This document shows positions 32,355 to 41,649 of a DNA stretch of 64,000 nucleotides, in pieces. The notes beneath the pieces are model-generated. The model was not told the origin of the DNA and searched no databases. It saw nothing but the letters and a program-made list of their open reading frames with translations. This stretch comes from Limosilactobacillus panis (GTDB lineage Bacteria > Bacillota > Bacilli > Lactobacillales > Lactobacillaceae), in NCBI RefSeq assembly GCF_019797825.1, contig NZ_CP081855.1, positions 1,116,001 through 1,180,000 on the forward strand, written 5' to 3'. Numbering within the stretch: position 1 is the stretch's first letter; each line of letters starts with the position of its first letter. Position numbers and translations under genes: made by a program.

Positions 32355-33691
32355 TATTCCATCCCCCCATCGATCAGCTTCTGTTCTGCCAGTGCTTTCC
32401 GGAGCTGCCGCATGGCGGTATAGCAGGTTACTACATACATGCGCTTTGTAGGAATCTCCTTGATCCGGTCAATCAATTTTGCCGGGTCTGGTTCAACATT
32501 CACACCCTTAAAGCCACCAAACTTAAAGCGGGTCGCGGCATCCTTATAGTTGGCCGCACCGACTAGGTAGTAAGGGATATTATAGCCCTTGAGGGTTTCA
32601 AAATTGCAGTCCCAAATCCAGGAAGTGTCTTCGCCGTCTGCTGGTAAGGCGGTAAGTAAGAAGGCAAAGGAAAACGGCTCTTTGTCGGTTTTGATCATAT
32701 CTAGGACAGTGTCGACCCCGATTTGGTTTTTGACCATAATAATGACCATTTCCTTGTCACCAATTTGCACCTTTTCCTGGCGGCCGAAAATTTCGGGGCT
32801 TTCCGCAAACGCGTTTTTAATACTGCTGCTGTTTACGCCCATAAAGCGAGCTAGTGAGTAGGCTGCCAGGGCATTATAAATATTGTAGCCCCCCCCAACG
32901 GGAATCTTAAATTCGTTCCCATCAAATTTAACTACCGAGTCCGCCGATGTCATTCGCTCAACGGTAGTTACCTCATAATCCAACTTCGGACGTTTGTGGC
33001 CACAATTAGGGCAGAAGTAAGCACCCAAGCCACCATAAGTAATGAATCCGTAGTGGATGATGTGGTGACACTTCGGACAAACCACCCCATCGGTGTTTGA
33101 TGGGGCTTCTAAATCGCCCATCGGCTGGTCGTTAAAGCCATACCAGATACGGGGGTTTGGCAAGTCAACGGAATTAAAGATGGGGTCATCAGCGTTAGCA
33201 ATAATGGTTGCTTTAGGCGCCATCCGTACACCCTCTAGCATCCGGTCCCAGGTTGCGTATAGTTCACTGTAACGGTCAAGTTGGTCCCGGAAGAGGTTTG
33301 TGAAGACGAAGGTCTTGGGTTTAAAGTACTTCACAATACGGACAATGTTGGCCTCATCGACCTCAAGTACCGCTAGTCCCTTTTTCTTAGGCTTAGGGGC
33401 GGTAACGAAGATAGTAGCAATTCCCCGTTTCATATTGGACCCGGTTGGGTTGTAGAGTACGTCCGGGTACTTTTGCTTGAGGGCCTGAACAGCCAATGCG
33501 GTCGCCGTAGTTTTCCCGTTGGTTCCCCCAACAATTACGAAATCATAGCGATCTTTGTAGTGGTAAAGGATGTCTGGATCGAGTTTAAGTGCAACGAGGC
33601 CAGGCAAAGAGCTCCCCCGGTTAAAGATTCCGTGTAAGACGGAGTAGGAAAGATGACCTACCCCGGCAGCAACTGAACTTCTGAGTGACAT
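32354..33691 (-). CDS. murT: MurT lipid II isoglutaminyl synthase (ATPase subunit)
   Basis: A 445-residue Mur-ligase-like protein. GGTNGKTTA (about 55-63) is the ATP loop, EVDEANIVRIVKYF follows, and four cysteines in CPKCHH and CPNCGHKR (about 205-235) form the MurT zinc ribbon. The C-terminal domain has ADGEDTSWIWDCNFE, with the Asp that completes the interaction with the GatD active site. MurT activates the lipid II glutamate with ATP. Start at ATG 33691, upstream of gatD in the same operon with a 1-nt overlap. Essential in several Firmicutes. Confidence 0.93.
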   Translation of the reverse strand: MSLRSSVAAGVGHLSYSVLHGIFNRGSSLPGLVALKLDPDILYHYKDRYDFVIVGGTNGKTTATALAVQALKQKYPDVLYNPTGSNMKRGIATIFVTAPKPKKKGLAVLEVDEANIVRIVKYFKPKTFVFTNLFRDQLDRYSELYATWDRMLEGVRMAPKATIIANADDPIFNSVDLPNPRIWYGFNDQPMGDLEAPSNTDGVVCPKCHHIIHYGFITYGGLGAYFCPNCGHKRPKLDYEVTTVERMTSADSVVKFDGNEFKIPVGGGYNIYNALAAYSLARFMGVNSSSIKNAFAESPEIFGRQEKVQIGDKEMVIIMVKNQIGVDTVLDMIKTDKEPFSFAFLLTALPADGEDTSWIWDCNFETLKGYNIPYYLVGAANYKDAATRFKFGGFKGVNVEPDPAKLIDRIKEIPTKRMYVVTCYTAMRQLRKALAEQKLIDGGME

Positions 33692-33785
33692 GATGTATTC
33701 CTTTCTGCAACTTAATTTTATTATCTTTTCTCAACGTAATAACTATCCGATATCGAGAAAGAATAGATTGATAAACTCTTAAACA

Positions 33786-33838
33786 ATAATAAAGCGCCCC
33801 ATTCGCCTCTTCATAGACAGGTGGGGCGCGCTTCTTCT
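33786..33838. terminator. Terminator downstream of dxs
   Basis: On the minus strand AAGCGCGCCCCA pairs with TGGGGCGCTT (2-nt bulge), followed by TATTATTG. Confidence 0.65.
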
Positions 33839-35614
33839 TTATAAGGAGTGAATAACCTTTTCGATATCATCAACGATTTGCTTAGGTGTCAAGTGGTACC
33901 ATTCGTACAGAACCTCTAACGGTACGTTATCGGCAAATTCACGTGGTGCACCAAAGTTAAGAACCTTCATCGGTGTTGGCCCATAGTAACGATCAATGGT
34001 CTCACCAAAACCGCCACTTAAGTTACCATCTTCCAAAGTAACGACAACATCGTGATTTTCTGATAGGTGATGAAGAACCTGCGGATCAATTCCGGTAAGT
34101 GACTTTGGATTGATCAATGTCGCGTCAATATTGATTTTCCTTTTGAGTTCTTCACAAACTTTCTTACCTAGCTCCCAGAAGTCACCAACCGCCATGATGG
34201 CAACCTCACTCCCGTGGTGGGCAATATTGTATTTGATGTTACTGTAATCCTCCTGGGTTGCTTCCCCGTGAATCAGTGGTTTCTCTGGTTCACGAATAAC
34301 AACCGGTTGGTCAGTCTGTTTGATTGCCCATTTCAACATTGAAAGCAATTCTTCCACGTTTGTCGGTGCTAGGTATTCAATGTTCGGCAGGTCACTAATC
34401 ATCGAAATATCAAACGATCCCTGGTGAGTTGCGGATTCGGTAGCGATTGTTCCCCCACGAACAATCATCACTACTGGCGCATCATTTAGTGCCATGTCAT
34501 GAACCAACTGGTCGTACGCCCGCTGCAGGAAGGTTGCATTTTGAAATACGACGGGACGCGCACCGGCGACTGCCATCGCGACCGCAGAGCTAATGCAGTC
34601 CTGTTCGGCAATACCTACGTCATAGTAGCGATCTGGGTGCTTAGCCTGGAATCTTTTCAGGTTAAAGGCACCGGGAATGGCGGCGTTCATTGCCACGACC
34701 GGCTCACCGGCAGCAATTTGCCGGTCCAACTCAGCTAAAATAGCATCGCTGTACGACTCACCAGTGAAGGGGTGCTTATCTTTACCCGTCTTAAGGTCAA
34801 ATGGCATCCGCCAGTGGTAAGTCATCTTCTCCTTGATTGCCGGTTCATAGCCCTTGCCCTTCAGTGTATTGACGTGGAGCACGATTGGGTGGTCAATATC
34901 CTTGATTTCCTTAAAGGCGTCAATCATGGCCCGTAAATCATTGCCATCCTTGACGTACCGGTAGTCGAGGCCCATGAACTTAAAGATATTATTTGGCGAG
35001 GACCCGTCAGTTTTCCGAAGTTCCTTCAGCCCCTGGTATAGCCCCCCTTGGTTTTCATCAATCGACATCTGATTATCATTAACAACGATAATGAGGTTGG
35101 ACTTAAGCTTGGCCGCGTTATTCAGTCCTTCAAAGGCCAGTCCCCCACTTAAGGAGCCGTCACCAATAACAGCAACAACATTATCCTTGGAATCCGGGTT
35201 CAAAAGGTCCCGAGCTTGGGCCATCCCTACTGCTAACGAGATGGAAGTTGAGGTATGACCAATTTCAAAGAAGTCGTGGTTACTCTCGGCCGGTGACGTA
35301 AATCCCGAGATATCCTTGTAATGATCAGGATCCAAGAAGGCCAGCTTTCTTCCTGTCAGCATTTTGTGAGCATAACACTGGTGAGAAACGTCCCAAATGA
35401 TTTTATCATGCGGAGAATTAAAAACATAGTGGTAAGCAAGCGTTAACTCCATTACTCCGAGGTTCGGACCAACGTGTCCGCCGATTGCAGCATCACGCTC
35501 CAGAACCAGTTGGCGCATTTCATTTGCCAACCGGTTCAGTTCATCAAGCGTCATCCCTTTGATATCTTCCGGTTCATCTACTTCATTCAGTAAATAGTCT
35601 GGATGCCGATTCAT
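33839..35614 (-). CDS. dxs: 1-deoxy-D-xylulose-5-phosphate synthase
   Basis: A 591-residue thiamine-diphosphate enzyme that joins pyruvate and glyceraldehyde-3-phosphate. Seen: GGHVGPNLGVMELT (substrate His), GDGSLSGGLAFEGLN (ThDP/Mg2+ loop; GDG...N), and the transketolase pyrimidine-domain block DVGIAEQDCIS with the catalytic Glu. Slightly shorter than the usual 620-640. Lactobacilli make isoprenoids by the mevalonate route, so an isolated dxs with no dxr or isp genes nearby more likely feeds thiamine or pyridoxal precursors, or another use. Stands alone with its own terminator; GGAGTGGCG before the ATG. Confidence 0.93.
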   Translation of the reverse strand: MNRHPDYLLNEVDEPEDIKGMTLDELNRLANEMRQLVLERDAAIGGHVGPNLGVMELTLAYHYVFNSPHDKIIWDVSHQCYAHKMLTGRKLAFLDPDHYKDISGFTSPAESNHDFFEIGHTSTSISLAVGMAQARDLLNPDSKDNVVAVIGDGSLSGGLAFEGLNNAAKLKSNLIIVVNDNQMSIDENQGGLYQGLKELRKTDGSSPNNIFKFMGLDYRYVKDGNDLRAMIDAFKEIKDIDHPIVLHVNTLKGKGYEPAIKEKMTYHWRMPFDLKTGKDKHPFTGESYSDAILAELDRQIAAGEPVVAMNAAIPGAFNLKRFQAKHPDRYYDVGIAEQDCISSAVAMAVAGARPVVFQNATFLQRAYDQLVHDMALNDAPVVMIVRGGTIATESATHQGSFDISMISDLPNIEYLAPTNVEELLSMLKWAIKQTDQPVVIREPEKPLIHGEATQEDYSNIKYNIAHHGSEVAIMAVGDFWELGKKVCEELKRKINIDATLINPKSLTGIDPQVLHHLSENHDVVVTLEDGNLSGGFGETIDRYYGPTPMKVLNFGAPREFADNVPLEVLYEWYHLTPKQIVDDIEKVIHSL

Positions 35615-35793
35615 TTATCGCCACTCCTTTTATGATTTTCGGTATAAATGATACTTTATGCTTCCTGCATTTCCTATTATTTTATCACTTTTCACAAAGG
35701 GGCGAAAATACTGAATCCGTAAATTGACGAACAAGTCTGATTTAGATACCATAATTAGGTAAAGATTTTTTGAAAAAGGGACTTGGTTTGATT

Positions 35794-37050
35794 ATGGGGG
35801 AAATTGAAAATGCTGCGGTTGAGAAACTCTCGCCGCTAAAAAAATTGACTCGGGAACAGGAACAACTGGTAGAAGACATTTTAAGCTTTACCAGTGATCA
35901 TTTAAAAAAGAACTTTCCAGCCACATACACTGTTTACGGTGATGCGGGGACCGGGAAAAGTGTTGTTTTATCACAATTGTTTGACCGCATCCAAACGGCT
36001 GCTCGACAGGATAAATCCTCCCCTTTCTATCAGACAAGCAACTACTTCTTGGTCAATCACCCGGAGATCTTGAAGGTTTACCGGGAAATTGCTGGCCGCC
36101 GTCCGGAGCTCTACAAGAAGGACTTTGCCCGGCCCACCTCATTGATTAACCAATTAGATAAGCACGGGAGGACGATTGACGTTGCGGTAGTTGACGAGGC
36201 CCACCTCCTATTGTCAAAGGCCGACCACTACAATAACTTTTATCATGACAATCAGTTGGTTGAACTCATCAAGCGGGCAAAAGTGGTGATCATCGTCTTT
36301 GACCAGTACCAGGTTCTACGGATGAAAAGTCTGTGGACACCAGAAAGGTTGCAAAAAATTACCCACCAGTATCCCTTTAAGGAGTACCACCTTCACCATA
36401 TGTTCCGGATGACCGCTAGCGACGACCTCGTTGCCTGGTTTAACCATTTTACCGGTAAAGGCGAGTTAACACCCATTCCACGCGACGCCCGTGACCACTA
36501 TGATTTCCGGGTATATGATGATGCGGAGAAAATGCGCCAGGCAATTGTCCACCGCAACAGTGAAGTCGGTCTCTCCCGAATTCTCTCCACGTCCGGGTAC
36601 CCATCAACCCTCGATGGTGGAAAGCACTATATCTGTGAAGGACGGTTCAAGATGCCATGGGACCAGTATAATTATACCGTTACGCCCTGGGCGGAGATCC
36701 CCCAGACGATTGACGAGGTTGGCTCCATCTACACCTGCCAGGGTTTTGACCTTAACTATACGGGAATCATCATTGGGCCACCAATCAGTCAGGTTCCTGC
36801 CAGCAAGCGGCTCCAGGTCAACCTTGACAAGTACACGGACAGCGAAGCGTTCAAGAAACGAGCTGATTTAACCGATCCCCAGGAAATCACGAGCTTGGAG
36901 AAACGGATGATTATGAATTCACTGAATGTTCTATTTAAGCGCGGTGTCTACGGAACATATATTTATGCCCACGACCCCTTGCTCCGCCATACCCTCACTG
37001 ACCTGTTCAAAAAAGCGGGTCTGACCATTCCTCGGGAGGAAAACAAATGA
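35794..37050 (+). CDS. DUF2075 P-loop ATPase
   Basis: A 418-residue cytosolic protein of the DUF2075 (schlafen/helicase-like P-loop) family. Walker A is YGDAGTGKSVV (about 50-60), Walker B is VAVVDEAHLLL (about 135-145), and YTCQGFDLNYTGIIIG (about 315-330) is the conserved motif of UvrD-like C-domains. Function not established; related domains occur in restriction or nucleic-acid processing proteins. The start is uncertain: ATG 35794 lacks a well-spaced ribosome site, whereas an in-frame TTG at 35788 has AAAAGGG 7 nt upstream. It overlaps the VTT gene by ATGA, so the two are coupled. Confidence 0.82.
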   Translation: MGEIENAAVEKLSPLKKLTREQEQLVEDILSFTSDHLKKNFPATYTVYGDAGTGKSVVLSQLFDRIQTAARQDKSSPFYQTSNYFLVNHPEILKVYREIAGRRPELYKKDFARPTSLINQLDKHGRTIDVAVVDEAHLLLSKADHYNNFYHDNQLVELIKRAKVVIIVFDQYQVLRMKSLWTPERLQKITHQYPFKEYHLHHMFRMTASDDLVAWFNHFTGKGELTPIPRDARDHYDFRVYDDAEKMRQAIVHRNSEVGLSRILSTSGYPSTLDGGKHYICEGRFKMPWDQYNYTVTPWAEIPQTIDEVGSIYTCQGFDLNYTGIIIGPPISQVPASKRLQVNLDKYTDSEAFKKRADLTDPQEITSLEKRMIMNSLNVLFKRGVYGTYIYAHDPLLRHTLTDLFKKAGLTIPREENK

Positions 37051-37735
37051 AAAAGATAAATAAGCCCCTATTAATTACCGGTGGGATTATCATTTCACTA
37101 ATTCTGCTCTACTTTATTTACCGTGATTACCGGCCCGAGTTAACTCTGCTTCTCCACATGAGCCACCACAACAAACTAATTTTACTTCACATGATTCGGA
37201 GCCACGGAATTAAGGACATGCTTTTACTCCTGGCGTTGATTGCCACTTTTAACGCAATTCCCGGGATGTCAAATTCCTTTGTCTGCATTTTTGTTGGCCT
37301 TTGCTATGGGCCAGCCATTGGTTTCATCATCAACTGGCTGGGGAACATCATTGGTAACTGCGGTGTCATGGCAGTCATTCGGAAGATTGACCTCTCCAGG
37401 CGTACCAAGAAGTCCAAGCTGCTGAATTCGCTGATGAACCAGCGTCACCCCTCATTGGGCTTACGATTGGCTTCATGTTCCCCGTCATTCCGAGTGTCCT
37501 GGTCAACTACGCGGGGGCCCGTCTCAATATCAACCGCTGGCATTACCTGGCAATGGTAGCCGTGGGAATGGCGCCGACTTCTTTCATCTACGCCTTTGGT
37601 GGGGATGCCCTCTTTAAGGGTGATAACAAACGTTTGATTGGTGCCGTGGTTGCGATTGTAATCGTGATTGCCCTCTACGTCCTTGTTAAAAAGATGATTA
37701 AACGCACGCGTTCCAATAAAGAAATACCAGCATAA
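37047..37735 (+). pseudogene. VTT/TVP38-type membrane protein, frameshifted
   Basis: The frame starting at 37047 gives the N-terminal half (hydrophobic helix 8-24, then the VTT block FNAIPGMSNSFVCIFVGLCYGP and GNIIGNCGVMAVIRK) up to LMNQRH. From a C4 run at 37448-37451 the sense continues in another frame as LIGLTIGFMFPVIPSVLVNYAGARLN to 37735. One more C would restore H-P-L-I-G-L-T-I-G. VTT (DedA/TVP38/TMEM41-like) proteins are membrane proteins implicated in lipid scrambling and membrane homeostasis. A homopolymer length error in the sequence is as likely as a real mutation. Coupled to the DUF2075 gene. Confidence 0.8.
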
Positions 37736-37739
37736 TAAT

Positions 37740-37782
37740 AAAATCCCATTATTCAGCATCGACGCTGAATAATGGGATTTTA
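37740..37782. terminator. Bidirectional terminator between VTT and exoA genes
   Basis: AAAATCCCATTATTCAGC pairs perfectly with GCTGAATAATGGGATTTT around a 6-nt loop (ATCGAC). Confidence 0.85.
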
Positions 37783-38610
37783 TTATAAGTCAATATCAAG
37801 CATAATTGGGGTGTGGTCCCGACGCTTGCCACTGTCAACCATCGTGGAAGATTGTAGCTTATCAGCAAGGCGATCACTGACTAGCCAGTAGTCAATTCTC
37901 CAGCCGGAGTTGTTTTGCTTGCTGGTGATTACCCGTTGGGCCCACCATGAGTAAGCTCCCTTCTCGTCCGGATGAAGGTAGCGGAAACTATCCGTAAAGC
38001 CGGCATCCAGTAGTTTCGTGAAATGTTCCCGTTCTTCATCGGTGAAGCCGGCAGAATGGTGGTTATTAGCGGGATGGGCCAGGTCAATTTCTTCGTGGGC
38101 CACGTTGAAGTCGCCACTAGCAATTACTGGCTTTTGCTTATCAAGCTTTTCAAGATATTCCCGGTAGTGGTCATCCCAGATTTGGCGTTCTGCTAGTCGT
38201 TTCAGACCATTACCAGAATTTGGCGTGTAGACTTCGGTAACGAAAAAGTTCGAAAACTCCAGCGTAATGATCCGGCCCTCATCATCCATTGGTTCCGGTG
38301 CACCGATCTGTGGGTAGGTAACCTGCGGACTGTACTTATCCAGGTAAAGGTACATTGTTCCCGCATAGCCCTTCCGTGCTGGCTCGACGGAACTTCGCCA
38401 GGCTACCTGATAACCTGGAAACATCTTATCCAGAGCTTGGTAGTGTTTCTTGGTGGGGCCGTTTTTGGAGAGCTTGGTCTCCTGGATAGCGAGCACATCT
38501 GGCTTAAGCTCATAGATCTTTTGCAGCACCTCCCGGGTTTCGCCGGCGCGGGTCGAGGTGCCGGTCAGCGCCGCGTTGATTGAATCAATGTTCCATGAAA
38601 TAAATTTCAT
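37783..38610 (-). CDS. exoA: Exodeoxyribonuclease III / AP endonuclease
   Basis: Start at ATG 38610 (MKFISWNIDSINA) with AAGGGG 8 nt upstream. The 275-residue protein is of the ExoIII/APE1 family. N9 of FISWNID, E in LAIQETKL, Y/N in VTEVYTPNSG, D and N in ASGDFNVAHEE, and the terminal DHTPIMLDI (catalytic His) are all present. It cuts at abasic sites and removes 3'-blocking groups in base excision repair. Single gene flanked by terminators. Confidence 0.93.
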   Translation of the reverse strand: MKFISWNIDSINAALTGTSTRAGETREVLQKIYELKPDVLAIQETKLSKNGPTKKHYQALDKMFPGYQVAWRSSVEPARKGYAGTMYLYLDKYSPQVTYPQIGAPEPMDDEGRIITLEFSNFFVTEVYTPNSGNGLKRLAERQIWDDHYREYLEKLDKQKPVIASGDFNVAHEEIDLAHPANNHHSAGFTDEEREHFTKLLDAGFTDSFRYLHPDEKGAYSWWAQRVITSKQNNSGWRIDYWLVSDRLADKLQSSTMVDSGKRRDHTPIMLDIDL

Positions 38611-38665
38611 CGTTAATTCCCCTTTGCAACATTCTCTGCATGCATTATACCGTTTTTTACCCAAA

Positions 38666-38690
38666 TAAAAAAAGCGGATTCCGCCGCTAA
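38666..38690 (-). terminator. Terminator of the oxidoreductase pseudogene
   Basis: AGCGGCGGAATCCGCT with TTTTTTTAT behind it on the minus strand. Confidence 0.6.
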
Positions 38691-38692
38691 AC

Positions 38693-39600
38693 CTATATTC
38701 TTACAACAACCTTGCCGAAACTATGGTGCCCTTCTAAGTAGCGGTGGGCATCCTCAACTTGGTCAAGTCTGAACACCCGATTCGGCTTTACTGGGACATG
38801 GTATTTTTCAATCACTCCTAGTAGGTCATTTAGTTTCGCTTCGTCAACGTTTCCCGAGTAAAAACTCGTCAGGTAGCTATTTGGTGCAATGTCCATGATG
38901 GGGTCAAATTGTGGTAGGTACCACTGGTTGCCGAGCTCGCCAGTGCTACAAACGATTCCGCCCGCATTGAGGTGGGTAAAGCTATCCTTAACCGTCGCCG
39001 GACCGATTAGTTCCAGAACCTTATCAAACTTATCCTTCCTGCCAGGTGACCCTGCTGGTCTTCAATGACCTGGTTGTGCCCGTTAAGTGAACGCCTGGGA
39101 CTAAAGTTTTGACGAGGTTCACAAAAGCAACACCAACGCCACTTGAACCACCCCGGACCAGCACGTGTTCGCCGGACTTTATTTGCAGATTCAAAAGTGA
39201 CCCAAAGGCGGTGTAATAGCTTTCGGGAATTGTTGCCAAAGTCGTCCAGTCAAGGCTGGTTTCAACCGGGTAAACTTGGTCATTGGGTAACAACGTGTAT
39301 TCGGCATATGAGCCGTCAAACGCCCGTCCCATCTCCCCCATGATGGAAACGACCTTTTGCCCAATTGGCAGTCGGTCCGGGGTACTTGTCTTAGCAACCA
39401 CCCCCCACACATTTGATCCCTAAGATCCGGGGAAACTTGACTGTTAGCGACAGGCCCTTTCGTGTAAAGATTTCTGAATGGTTAACACCAAAACCCTTAA
39501 CCTTTATCAGGGTCCACCCTGGCTTAACTTTTGGCATGGGAACATCTTGGTAAATTAGTTTTTCAGGCCCACCAGCTTCTTTAATTACTACAGCTTTCAT
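38693..39600 (-). pseudogene. Zinc-type alcohol dehydrogenase/quinone oxidoreductase, decayed
   Basis: Three frames must be joined to rebuild one MDR-family oxidoreductase. The N-terminus (MKAVVIKEAGGPEKLIYQD...) runs from 39600 to a run of six C on the plus strand (39401-39406); removing one restores CVGVVAKTS. The middle frame covers GSYAEYTLL and the NAD(P) loop RGGSSGVGVAFVNL. Near 39077 about 30-40 nt appear deleted between TTR and VIEDQQGHLAG, and a further 1-nt shift near 39040 leads into KDKFDKVLELIGPATV, which ends at 38693. At least three lesions indicate true decay rather than a single error. It once reduced quinones or enals with NADPH. Confidence 0.85.
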
Positions 39601-39602
39601 AA

Positions 39603-40259
39603 TTACGCCTTCTTGGCAGTGAGCACACGGCGCCAGCGGTGGTCAAAAGCCCATTCAACAAGCCTTAAGATTCCGGCACTGGTCAGCGTTAAGACGATTG
39701 TTAATACTGTTCCCCAGAGGATTGGGGTAACTTTTTGGGTCTGTAATCCTTCAAAAAGAAGTTCGCCGAGGCCGCCCGCATTAATGGTAGTCGCAATCGT
39801 AGCAATTCCCATTGCGGAAGCAAGCGCCACTTGGATGCCGGAGAAAATTGCAGGTACTGCCAACGGTAACTGAACCTTCATAAAGACTTGGCGGTTAGTC
39901 ATCCCCATTCCCCGGGCAACTTCAACCATCGCGGGGTTTACTTCCTGGATTCCAGTAATGAAGCTCCGCAGTAAGACATACTCACAATAGACAGCTAAAA
40001 CAACGATTGCAGTCCGCATTCCCAAGCCGGTGACCGGAAGAAGGAGAGCAAATAACGCAAAGCTCGGTACCGAATATAGCAAGGAAAAGAAGTAGACCAA
40101 GCCGTTTAGCCAGTTCCGCCGGTGAAGGAAGACGAGCACTAAGATAATCGTAACCGTAATGGCGATTGCCAGGGCTGCAAAGACCATCTCGGCATGCTGC
40201 CCCATTTCAATCAGCATAATTGGGTAGTTTTCCCGCCAATATTCAATCATGATAACCAC
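39603..40259 (-). CDS. Opu-like ABC transporter permease, second
   Basis: A 218-residue membrane protein with about six helices and the EAA-type loop EVARGMGMTNRQVFMKVQLPLA (family: OpuCB/OpuCD, ProW). Together with the other permease at 41006 it forms a heterodimeric channel. It overlaps the ATPase gene by 17 nt and ends 3 nt before the start of the decayed oxidoreductase, so it is the last intact gene of the four-gene operon. The substrate is a compatible solute or related quaternary amine by family; see the ATPase and binding protein for reasons to doubt simple osmoprotectant uptake. Confidence 0.88.
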   Translation of the reverse strand: MVIMIEYWRENYPIMLIEMGQHAEMVFAALAIAITVTIILVLVFLHRRNWLNGLVYFFSLLYSVPSFALFALLLPVTGLGMRTAIVVLAVYCEYVLLRSFITGIQEVNPAMVEVARGMGMTNRQVFMKVQLPLAVPAIFSGIQVALASAMGIATIATTINAGGLGELLFEGLQTQKVTPILWGTVLTIVLTLTSAGILRLVEWAFDHRWRRVLTAKKA

Positions 40260-41013
40260 CCCACAATTTCTTGTTTTGTTGAACTGTCCCTAGCAGGTCG
40301 CGAACGAAAGCAGTGGCTGGATGATTAACTACCTCCGATGGTGTGGCAAACTGTTCAACTTGCCCTTCATGCATAACCATTACCCGTTGGCCCAAGAAGA
40401 GCGCCTCGTTAATGTCGTGGGTGACGAACAGAAAAGTCTTATCACCGAGTTGCTGGTGAATCTGCTTGATTTCCTTCTGGAGTTCCATCCGGGTCAAGGC
40501 ATCGAGGGCCCCGAATGGTTCATCAAACAGGACGTACGGAGGATTGACAGCTAGTGCTCGAGCAACCCCGACCCGCTGCTGCTGTCCGCCGGAGAGCTGA
40601 CACGGGTAGCGACCCGCGTAATCGGCGGGGTTCAGCTGGACCAGCTGAAGCAATTCATTGACACGTTCCTTGATCTGCTTGCCGTTCCAGTGGAGCATCT
40701 TTGGTACCACTGCGATGTTTTCCGCAACCGTCATGTGGGGAAAGAGGCCCACCTGTTGCACAACGTAGCCAATATGACGACGAAGACGGACAATATCCTG
40801 GTCAGCCAACCGTTTACCATCGACCAGAATCTGGCCTTCATCCGCCTTCAGCAGACCATTAACCATCTTCAGCGTGGTCGTTTTCCCCGAGCCGGACGAA
40901 CCCAGGATGGTAACCAATTCCCCCGCGTTGATCGTAAAGCTAAGGCCAGAAATGACTGTTCGGCTTCCAAATTTCTTTTGCACGTTTTTAAATTGAATTG
41001 CTGCCTTAGACAT
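40243..41013 (-). CDS. Opu-like ABC transporter ATP-binding protein, no CBS domains
   Basis: A 256-residue ABC ATPase: Walker A GSSGSGKTT (about 36-44), signature LSGGQQQRV (about 140), Walker B VLFDEPFGALD, and H-loop VTHD. It groups by its partners with OpuCA/ProV-type transporters. OpuCA of Bacillus and Listeria is about 380 residues with tandem CBS domains that sense ionic strength; here nothing follows the ATPase core. The lack argues against ionic-strength gating in this subunit. Overlaps both neighbouring permease genes (8 nt and 17 nt), so translation is coupled. Confidence 0.9.
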   Translation of the reverse strand: MSKAAIQFKNVQKKFGSRTVISGLSFTINAGELVTILGSSGSGKTTTLKMVNGLLKADEGQILVDGKRLADQDIVRLRRHIGYVVQQVGLFPHMTVAENIAVVPKMLHWNGKQIKERVNELLQLVQLNPADYAGRYPCQLSGGQQQRVGVARALAVNPPYVLFDEPFGALDALTRMELQKEIKQIHQQLGDKTFLFVTHDINEALFLGQRVMVMHEGQVEQFATPSEVVNHPATAFVRDLLGTVQQNKKLWGGYHD

Positions 41014-41638
41014 TCTTCTTCATCCTCCTAATCACCAGGTCAAAACTCACCATCGAAAGCAGGGACAAGAGAGCAACACTGACTCCACCAATCACCACAT
41101 ACGTCATATTGTAGAGACCCAATCCGGTAAAGATTAGCGTACCAAGGCCACCGGCCCCGATATAAGTAGCAAGGGTCGCACTGGCGATGATTTCAACAAG
41201 GGCCAGCTTAACTCCGTTTAGGATATAAGGAAGTGCCAGGGGGATCTCAACCTGCCGGCGTAATTGGCGCTGATCCATCCCCAGTGCGGTACCAACTTCC
41301 TTATACAGGGGGCTAACTTCATTGAATCCCAGAATTGTGTTAATAAGTAACGGTGGCAGGGCTAGGGCAACCAAGGCAATGGTTGCCGGCAGCATCCCCG
41401 TCCCAATAAAGGGAATCAGGAGAAATAGTAAGGCCAAGCTCGGAATGATGCGCAGTGCCTGGGTAAAGGCTGTACAAACAGCGGCAAGTGACCGAATTCG
41501 TGAACCAAGGTAGCCAAGAGGAAGTGCAATCGCCATTGAGATCGCTAACGAGATGAAACTCAAATAAAGGTGCTCCCAGACATATTGTAGGTACTGGCCA
41601 CCATCATTTTGAAAATAATGCATAATTGACGTCATCAT
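41006..41638 (-). CDS. Opu-like ABC transporter permease, first
   Basis: A 210-residue permease of the OpuCB/ProW family with about six membrane helices and the cytoplasmic loop EVGTALGMDQRQLRRQVEIPLA that docks on the ATPase. It lies between the binding protein gene (11-nt gap) and the ATPase gene (8-nt overlap). GGAGAG stands before the ATG. Confidence 0.88.
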   Translation of the reverse strand: MMTSIMHYFQNDGGQYLQYVWEHLYLSFISLAISMAIALPLGYLGSRIRSLAAVCTAFTQALRIIPSLALLFLLIPFIGTGMLPATIALVALALPPLLINTILGFNEVSPLYKEVGTALGMDQRQLRRQVEIPLALPYILNGVKLALVEIIASATLATYIGAGGLGTLIFTGLGLYNMTYVVIGGVSVALLSLLSMVSFDLVIRRMKKNV

Positions 41639-41649
41639 CTTTCTCTCCT

